DNA from: Paludibacter sp. | Lineage (GTDB): Bacteria > Bacteroidota > Bacteroidia > Bacteroidales > Paludibacteraceae | Direction of reading: 5' to 3' | Assembly: GCA_031284665.1 (NCBI GenBank) | Contig: JAITXR010000217.1 | Coordinates: 1 to 7,701, forward strand | Length of the DNA: 7,701 nt | In this document: piece by piece, positions 1 through 4,099 of the stretch | How the letters are laid out: every line of letters begins with the position of its first letter | Position numbering within the stretch: the first letter of the stretch is position 1 | The notes under the pieces: model-generated | Database searches by the model: none | The model's input: the letters and a program-made list of their open reading frames with translations, nothing else | Told to the model about the DNA's origin: nothing | Made by a program: the position numbers and the translations under genes

Positions 1-33
1 CTGGTAACACTTGATTGGACAGTTGTAAAATAA
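1..33 (+). CDS. Possible 3' end of an upstream gene (ten codons)
   Basis: Frame 1 reads LVTLDWTVVK and then TAA at 31-33. The other two forward frames stop almost at once (TAA at 5-7, TGA at 12-14). The strong intrinsic terminator that follows 16 bp later makes it likely that a plus-strand transcription unit ends here, and this frame is the only one that could carry its coding end. Ten codons are too few to identify a product. It could equally be non-coding DNA. Confidence 0.25.
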   Translation: MVTLDWTVVK

Positions 34-49
34 CCCAAGTAAATCATAA

Positions 50-90
50 AAAAACATAGGCTGGCAAATATTTTGTCAGCCTATGTTTTT
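50..90 (+). terminator. Strong intrinsic terminator hairpin with T-tract
   Basis: AAAAACATAGGCTG (50-63) is perfectly complementary to CAGCCTATGTTTTT (77-90). Pairing continues inward through a G-U pair and GCAAA/TTTGT to a loop of about three bases (TAT, 69-71), giving a stem of about 19 bp. The right arm ends in five T, as in Rho-independent terminators. The left arm begins with an A-run (48-54), so the hairpin would also have a T-tract when read on the minus strand and could act in both directions. It probably ends the transcript entering from the left. Confidence 0.8.
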
Positions 91-254
91 AATGATTAAA
101 GGGATTGCTAAACTTGTACCGACGTATGGAGTGGCAAATGAGACATGCTACACGCGAAAAGATTCTTAATTTAGACGTTCAACACTAATAGTTAATCACT
201 GCTTTGTGCCTTCGTGTTCAAAAAATGTATTTTTTCTTTCCGGGACATTTGTGC
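91..254. other. Non-coding stretch between two hairpins
   Basis: No convincing ORF, tRNA or promoter was found. The only notable text is a low-complexity patch around 202-222 (CTTTGTGCCTTCGTGTTCAAA), a short-period degenerate phrase similar to those I have seen in intergenic DNA of this phylum. With the terminator at 50-90 and the hairpin at 255-290, the region looks like a spacer between convergent transcription units: the left-hand gene on plus and the GH57-like gene on minus. Confidence 0.5.
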
Positions 255-290
255 GGGATTGAGGGCGTTGCACGCAATGCCCTCAATCCC
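255..290 (-). terminator. Long perfect hairpin past the 3' end of the GH57-like gene
   Basis: GGGATTGAGGGC (255-266) and GCCCTCAATCCC (279-290) are perfect reverse complements. The inner GTTG (267-270) and CAAT (275-278) extend the stem to 16 bp with one G-U pair, closing on the tetraloop CACG (271-274). It lies 15 bp beyond the stop codon of the minus-strand GH57-like gene, so a terminator or 3'-end stabilising role for that transcript is the simplest reading. Neither side carries a proper T-tract, so it is not a canonical intrinsic terminator. It is also much more GC-rich than its surroundings and could be a dispersed palindromic repeat. Confidence 0.55.
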
Positions 291-304
291 TAATTTGCTA
301 ACTT

Positions 305-1564
305 CTAACTTCTTTTTTTCAATCTTGCAATTTCACTTTCTAATTTTGCGATTTCAGATTCTTGATTGTTGATGGTTTTGAGAAGGGCGTTTAATTCCTC
401 GTTTTCGATTGAGGTGGGATATTGCGCATTTACTCGCTGCAAAAAATCGGCAAGCACATTCATATAATTTACAAAAGCATCGTAAGCCGTTTCGTAATGA
501 GTTTTATACGCATCTACATGGCTCATATAGCGGAAGTTATCAATCGATTGCAACATTAACCAATCGTGTTTTAACGAATTGTCGGCACATAAATTTACGC
601 GCTCGCTCACGGCATACAGTTTATTCAACGCCTCCTGCTGCAAGTCGTTTCCTGTCCACGCAGTCAGGTTTTTTTCACTGCCTGCCCAACTCATCGGATA
701 AGGCACCGAAAGCGATTCTTTATGGTCGGCACTTTTAGCGATGTCGCGCGGCAGCACAAATCCAACTTGCTGTTCCATAGCAAAATATGGCAACGATTTC
801 AGGAAATTAAAAATGCCGCTGTATTCCGGTTGCAATATTCCGAGTGCATCGTAACTCATTCCGATATTAACTTGATTTTCGCCTTCGGGCAGCGATGCAA
901 CCCAACGGATATAATCTTCGGCTTTGAGCGACAGTTTTTGAAAATTCAGTGCAATATCGTCGCTTAATTTGTTGTTGCGCACAAGTAATTGCAGTTTTGG
1001 CATATACGAATGGCAATAAATGTAGTTCGGGCTTTTCCAACCCATCACGTGTTTTGCCTCGTCGATAAAAACAGAGCGATAACCCATTTTTGAGATTTTT
1101 TCGCCGATTTCATCGGAATAAATCATTTCGGTATTGAAAAATGTAGTCGGTCGTTTGCCGAAAAGTTCTTCAATTTTATCGGAGAGCAGTTGTGCCTGCC
1201 GCTCAAATTCATCGAGGTCGTACACCGCAGCCGGCGAATTTGAATACGGCATTGCCAAAAATTCTACGCTCGCCGTTTTGGCAAGTTCGCGAAAGGAGTC
1301 GATTACTTCGGGCGCATACTGCTCAAACAGTTCGATAGCCAAACCCGAAAGCGCAAACGAACAGCGAAACTTGCCGTTTGAGCTGCGAATCATTTCGAGC
1401 AAAGTGTTGTTTGCCTTAATGTACGAATTTTCAACGACATAGGCGAGATTTTCTTCTGTCTGAAAATCGTCGTAATAATAGTGATTTTGCCCAATATCAA
1501 AAAATCGGTATCGTTTGAGCAATAATGGTTGATGGATTTGAAAAAATAAGCAAATGTTTTTCAT
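305..1564 (-). CDS. GH57 alpha-amylase-like protein with substituted catalytic acid/base
   Basis: A 419-residue cytoplasmic protein without a signal peptide, related to family GH57 (alpha-amylase/4-alpha-glucanotransferase type), which acts on alpha-1,4-glucans. Visible motifs, numbered from ATG at 1564: FQIHQP (8-13, first GH57 motif), RYRFFDIG with HYYYDD (19-33, typical of the Bacteroidota branch), VEFLAMPYSNS (100-110), FFNTEMIYSD (142-151, predicted nucleophile Glu146), GMSYDALG (235-242) and AWTGNDLQQEALNKLY (302-317). In active enzymes the GMSYDALG site reads close to FMDYETFG, where Asp is the acid/base; here it is Ser237. The tail (about 386-419) is a charged leucine/isoleucine heptad segment, probably a coiled coil. 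ATG 1564 is chosen because an earlier in-frame TTG lies inside the promoter -7 element. Such genes often sit with glycogen synthase and debranching enzyme, but neither is in view. The GH57 family call is firm; glucan hydrolysis is doubtful, and a binding, regulatory or altered catalytic role is possible. Confidence 0.88.
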   Translation of the reverse strand: MKNICLFFQIHQPLLLKRYRFFDIGQNHYYYDDFQTEENLAYVVENSYIKANNTLLEMIRSSNGKFRCSFALSGLAIELFEQYAPEVIDSFRELAKTASVEFLAMPYSNSPAAVYDLDEFERQAQLLSDKIEELFGKRPTTFFNTEMIYSDEIGEKISKMGYRSVFIDEAKHVMGWKSPNYIYCHSYMPKLQLLVRNNKLSDDIALNFQKLSLKAEDYIRWVASLPEGENQVNIGMSYDALGILQPEYSGIFNFLKSLPYFAMEQQVGFVLPRDIAKSADHKESLSVPYPMSWAGSEKNLTAWTGNDLQQEALNKLYAVSERVNLCADNSLKHDWLMLQSIDNFRYMSHVDAYKTHYETAYDAFVNYMNVLADFLQRVNAQYPTSIENEELNALLKTINNQESEIAKLESEIARLKKRS

Positions 1565-1585
1565 GATTTTTTTTGTTTTGTAATG

Positions 1586-1616
1586 CAAATATATTTTTTT
1601 TTCGCTAAATAACAGA
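1586..1616 (-). promoter_or_regulatory. Bacteroidota-type promoter of the GH57-like gene
   Basis: On the minus strand TATATTTG (1593 down to 1586) fits the -7 consensus TAnnTTTG. Exactly 19 bp upstream is TCTG (1616-1613), one mismatch from the -33 TTTG. The expected start of transcription lies a few bases further on, near 1580, leaving a leader of about 16 nt before ATG 1564. The -33 element lies inside the left arm of the palindrome at 1612-1628. Confidence 0.6.
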
Positions 1617-1628
1617 ATATATTTCTGT
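1612..1628. promoter_or_regulatory. 17-bp palindrome between divergent promoters, possible operator
   Basis: ACAGAA and TTCTGT are perfect inverted repeats around a TATAT centre, which is symmetric apart from its middle base. The left arm covers the predicted -33 of the minus-strand promoter, and the right arm shares its last T (1628) with the first base of the plus-strand -7 element. A dimeric regulator bound here could affect both divergent genes. No regulator gene is in view, and chance is not excluded because the region is A/T-rich. Confidence 0.35.
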
Positions 1629-1635
1629 ATTTTTG
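1628..1635 (+). promoter_or_regulatory. -7 element (TATTTTTG) upstream of the DUF4922 gene
   Basis: TATTTTTG matches the TAnnTTTG consensus 33 bp before ATG 1668. The -33 position at the normal spacing (about 1605-1608, CTAA) does not match TTTG, so the promoter would be weak or activator-dependent. The adjacent palindrome would be a candidate site for such control. Confidence 0.45.
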
Positions 1636-1667
1636 TTGAAAAATAATAATAACAAGTAATTTTATAG

Positions 1668-2543
1668 ATGAAAATAGACAGTTTTTTTGATGAGCAACTT
1701 GCTGTTTGGGATTTTGCTCGGCAGAATTACGAGGCATTGCAGGCAGCCCGAATAAAAAGTTTTTCCTTTGGCAATTTTGCTGTAAATGTGCAGTTTAACC
1801 CTGCAAGAATTGTTTCGTCAGCAGCCAAAACCGATGCTAATAATATTGCTTTACGCCCGTGTTTTTTGTGCGGACACAATCGCCCAAACGAACAGCAAAG
1901 CATTGAATATCTTGATTATGAAATACTTGTAAATCCTTTCCCAATTTTTCGCAATCATTTTACTATTGCCCACAAACAGCATCAGGCTCAGCAAATAATA
2001 AAATATTTGCCTGATATGCTGCAACTTGCAACGGAATTTAGTAATTATGCCGTTTTTTACAATGGCGCAAGTTGTGGCGCATCTGCACCTGACCATCTTC
2101 ATTTTCAGGCAGTTCCGAGTGATTGTTTACCAATTATTGCCGACTATCGCCGATTAAAAAATACTCACGCAAAAATTTTGCAAAACTCAAATAATTTGCA
2201 GATTTACGAATTTACGAATTATTTTCGCCGAGTGTATTGTTTGGAATTTGGGGAAATATCAAATGTTAGGGATGTATTAGTTGATTTTTTGAAACAAATA
2301 GATTTCACAAACGAATCGATGTTAAATTTGATTTGTTACTTTGACGACAACAAATGGAAATTATTTGTTTTTCCTCGTCGGGCGTTTCGTCCCCGACAAT
2401 ATTTTAGCGCAAATGAAATCGAGAAACTGCTTGTCAGTCCGGCAACAGTAGAATTAAGCGGAGTAATAGTTACGGCACTCGAAAAAGATTTTCTGAAAAT
2501 CACCAAAAACGATATTATAAGTATTTATGAACAAGTGAGTTAA
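1668..2543 (+). CDS. DUF4922 protein, predicted HIT/GalT-superfamily nucleotidyl enzyme
   Basis: A 291-residue soluble protein resembling the Bacteroidota DUF4922 family. Signs of the HIT/galactose-1-phosphate uridylyltransferase superfamily are clear. RPCFLCGHNRP (63-73) has a CxxC pair (Cys65, Cys68) as in metal-binding members. VNPFPIFRNHFTIAHKQH (88-105) matches the segment that shapes the nucleotide pocket. GASAPDHLHFQA (137-148) carries HLHFQ (143-147), the HxHxQ form seen in Apa- and GalT-type enzymes, where the middle His (His145 here) is the nucleophile forming a nucleotidyl-His intermediate. The C-terminal part includes a second beta-rich stretch (KLFVFPRR, 231-238). The inferred activity is nucleotidyl transfer or phosphorolysis of a nucleotide-linked compound; the substrate is unknown. 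Translation starts at ATG 1668 with no Shine-Dalgarno, as is usual here. It diverges from the GH57-like gene, a possible but unproven functional link. surE follows after 169 bp with its own promoter. Confidence 0.82.
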   Translation: MKIDSFFDEQLAVWDFARQNYEALQAARIKSFSFGNFAVNVQFNPARIVSSAAKTDANNIALRPCFLCGHNRPNEQQSIEYLDYEILVNPFPIFRNHFTIAHKQHQAQQIIKYLPDMLQLATEFSNYAVFYNGASCGASAPDHLHFQAVPSDCLPIIADYRRLKNTHAKILQNSNNLQIYEFTNYFRRVYCLEFGEISNVRDVLVDFLKQIDFTNESMLNLICYFDDNKWKLFVFPRRAFRPRQYFSANEIEKLLVSPATVELSGVIVTALEKDFLKITKNDIISIYEQVS

Positions 2544-2653
2544 GCATTTAAATTAAGAATTGAGAAGCGAGAAACCACAGCAGCAAAACACCCGCAAATC
2601 ACAGTAATCGCCCGAAGGTAAATTATCGGAATATCAGCAAACATCGTATTTTT

Positions 2654-2685
2654 TTTGGTTTTCAATTTTTTTTTTGTTATTTTTG
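2654..2685 (+). promoter_or_regulatory. Bacteroidota-type promoter of surE
   Basis: TATTTTTG (2678-2685) fits the -7 consensus. A TTTGG (2654-2658) gives a -33 element with a 19-20 bp spacer. The expected leader before ATG 2713 is about 20 nt and is almost pure A/T. The preceding spacer (2544-2650) has no visible hairpin or ORF, so surE is probably its own transcription unit rather than a DUF4922 operon partner. Confidence 0.6.
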
Positions 2686-2712
2686 TCTGTCAAATTATAA
2701 AAATATAAATAA

Positions 2713-3468
2713 ATGAAACCTTTTATTCTCATTACAAACGACGACGGAATCAACAGCAAAGGAATTAGCGTATTGACACGATTAATGCTCCAAATTGGTG
2801 ATGTTACGGTAGTTGCGCCCGACAGTGTGCGCTCCGCCCAATCCAACGCCATCACAATATCCCAACCTATTACCTTTCAAACAGTTGAAGAAAGCGACTC
2901 TCTAAAACGCTATCAATGCAGCGGTACGCCTACCGACTGCGTAAAACTTGCACTTGGCACAATTTGCACCCGTAAACCCGATTTGCTTGTTTCGGGCATC
3001 AATCACGGGTCGAATGCCGCAATTGCAGTGATATATTCAGGCACAATGGGCGCAGTGCTCGAAGGCTGCGAAAATGGAATCCCATCAATCGGTTTTTCGA
3101 TAAGCGACTACGAGGCAGATGCGGATTTTAGCCGGTTTGAAAAATATATTGTGGAGATTTCGCGGAAAATTATCGAATCGCCCCTACCCTACGGCTATTG
3201 CCTGAATGTCAACTGTCCGAAAGGAGAAATAAAAGGCGTGAAAATCTGCCGCCAATGTAAAGGGCTGTGGGTTAAGGAGTTCGAGAAACGCACTCATCCT
3301 TTTGGTACGCCATATTATTGGATGACAGGTGAATTTGAAAATTTAGAGCCACAAAGCAGCGATACCGACGAATGGGCTTTGAACAATGGATATATCTCAA
3401 TTGTACCTACTAAAATTGATATGACTGCGTACGAAATCTGTGAAGAGGTGGAGAAACTAATGTGCTAA
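2713..3468 (+). CDS. surE: SurE 5'/3'-nucleotidase (survival protein E)
   Basis: A 251-residue protein of normal SurE length. SurE is a cytoplasmic, metal-dependent phosphatase that dephosphorylates nucleoside 5'- and 3'-monophosphates and, in some species, short polyphosphate. ILITNDDG (5-12) gives metal ligands Asp10 and Asp11; VAPDSVRSAQS (34-44) carries the conserved Ser41; GTPTDCVKLAL (71-81) is the substrate-pocket signature; and VSGINHGSN (93-101) holds metal ligand Asn97, followed by VIYSGTMGAVLEG (106-118). Later family segments are also present: LNVNCP (164-169), YWMTGEF (202-208) and DTDEWALNNGYISIVPTKIDMTAY (217-240, the dimer/tetramer swapping region). The key residues are intact, so it is likely active. 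In many Bacteroidota lpxB follows surE; here a repeat patch and a small membrane protein follow instead. The final codons (LMC, stop) lie in the first unit of that repeat patch, so the extreme C-terminus may be recently altered. Confidence 0.96.
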   Translation: MKPFILITNDDGINSKGISVLTRLMLQIGDVTVVAPDSVRSAQSNAITISQPITFQTVEESDSLKRYQCSGTPTDCVKLALGTICTRKPDLLVSGINHGSNAAIAVIYSGTMGAVLEGCENGIPSIGFSISDYEADADFSRFEKYIVEISRKIIESPLPYGYCLNVNCPKGEIKGVKICRQCKGLWVKEFEKRTHPFGTPYYWMTGEFENLEPQSSDTDEWALNNGYISIVPTKIDMTAYEICEEVEKLMC

Positions 3469-3604
3469 TTAACAATGTGCTAATGTGCCAATGTGCCAAT
3501 TAAGAAATTTAGAAATGAAGAAATTTAGAAATTAATGTAAAATGTAGAATGTAAAATGAAAAACTACTAATTAAGTGATTAACGATTAGTGATTAATGAT
3601 TAAC
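3459..3604. repeat. Patchwork of short degenerate direct repeats after surE
   Basis: Several unrelated short units follow one another. AATGTGCTAA/AATGTGCCAA occurs about four times (3459-3499); its first copy contains the surE stop codon. AAGAAATTTAGAAAT occurs twice with a period of 16 (3502-3516, 3518-3532). AATGTAAAATGTAGAATGTA (3534-3553) repeats AATGTA/AATGTAG. GTGATTAACGATTAGTGATT and what follows (3575-3604) repeats GATTAA/GATTAG. None is long enough for an insertion sequence, and no spacer-repeat order as in CRISPR is seen. The likely origin is replication slippage or local duplication in non-coding DNA. Confidence 0.7.
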
Positions 3605-3621
3605 TTACAAATTTGGTAACT

Positions 3622-3672
3622 ATTCAAACTACTCAAACATTCAAACTGCTCAAACTACTCAAACATTCAAAC
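3622..3672 (+). repeat. Six-copy 8-9 bp tandem repeat (ATTCAAAC / TACTCAAAC)
   Basis: Six consecutive units sharing the core TCAAAC read ATTCAAAC, TACTCAAAC, ATTCAAAC, TGCTCAAAC, TACTCAAAC, ATTCAAAC. The pattern is a higher-order arrangement in which two unit types recur in a similar order. It ends 12 bp before ATG 3685 and so forms most of the leader of the small membrane protein gene. Copy-number change here would alter leader length but not a reading frame. Confidence 0.75.
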
Positions 3673-3684
3673 TTTTAGAAAACA

Positions 3685-3975
3685 ATGCCTACTCCAAAAT
3701 ACGACAAATTATTTTTCGGTCTGCTGCCATCGGTACTAATTCCGGCTTTATTTATTTGGCTTTATATCGGCAGTTCAAATCCCTCCGACTTATCAACCAT
3801 CGACCTTATTATTAGTTTATGCCCAAGTCATACGCTCGGCAAACTGCTAATGCTGTCGTATATTCCCGATATGTTGGGTATGTATATATTTTACAAACTC
3901 GACCTTTTTCGCATTGCATCCGGCTTTATGATTGGTGGATTGCCCTATTTTGTGGCAAGTTTTTTTATGCTTTAA
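3685..3975 (+). CDS. Small hypothetical integral membrane protein
   Basis: A 96-residue, very hydrophobic protein with about three predicted membrane segments: residues 9-29 (LFFGLLPSVLIPALFIWLYIG), 50-70 (after a polar loop rich in Ser and Asp) and 76-95, with the charged KLDLFR (71-76) between the last two. There is no cleavable signal peptide, lipobox or recognisable catalytic motif. Bacteroidota genomes often contain similar small membrane proteins near cell-envelope genes, but I cannot name a family with certainty. ATG 3685 is the only good start; it lies just after a tandem repeat with no Shine-Dalgarno. The sustained hydrophobic pattern with helix-sized spacing supports a real gene. 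Function unknown. Confidence 0.7.
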   Translation: MPTPKYDKLFFGLLPSVLIPALFIWLYIGSSNPSDLSTIDLIISLCPSHTLGKLLMLSYIPDMLGMYIFYKLDLFRIASGFMIGGLPYFVASFFML

Positions 3976-3984
3976 TATATTTTG

Positions 3985-4060
3985 GTATCAAGATTTGAGT
4001 ATTAAGTATCAAGATAGGAGTATTAAGATGTGAGTATCAAGATAAGAGTATCAAGTATTA
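3985..4060 (+). repeat. Degenerate repeat of GTATYAAGATNNGA with 7-bp half units
   Basis: The tract reads as full 14-bp units (GTATCAAGATTTGA, GTATCAAGATAGGA, GTATTAAGATGTGA, GTATCAAGATAAGA) mixed with 7-bp half units (GTATTAA, GTATCAA, GTATTAA). It begins 9 bp after the membrane protein stop and fills most of the gap before the exported hydrolase gene. After it, TTCTAAAA is repeated (about 4075-4090) just upstream of ATG 4100. The units differ from those after surE, so the two patches arose separately. Confidence 0.72.
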
Positions 4061-4099
4061 AAATATGCCTTTGTTCTAAAATTCTAAAATTATAACCTA

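Noticed and set aside
409..967. Two plus-strand open frames antisense to the GH57-like gene
   Set aside because: The minus-strand frame carries the GH57 motifs throughout; the plus-strand translations show no family features.
1565..1588. Eight-codon longer start (TTG at 1588) for the GH57-like gene
   Set aside because: The TTG lies inside the predicted -7 element TATATTTG, and the family N-terminus (KxICLFFxIHQ) begins at ATG 1564.
3459..3672. CRISPR array
   Set aside because: Repeat units are 6-16 bp, directly adjacent and of several kinds. There are no unique spacers of uniform length and no cas gene.
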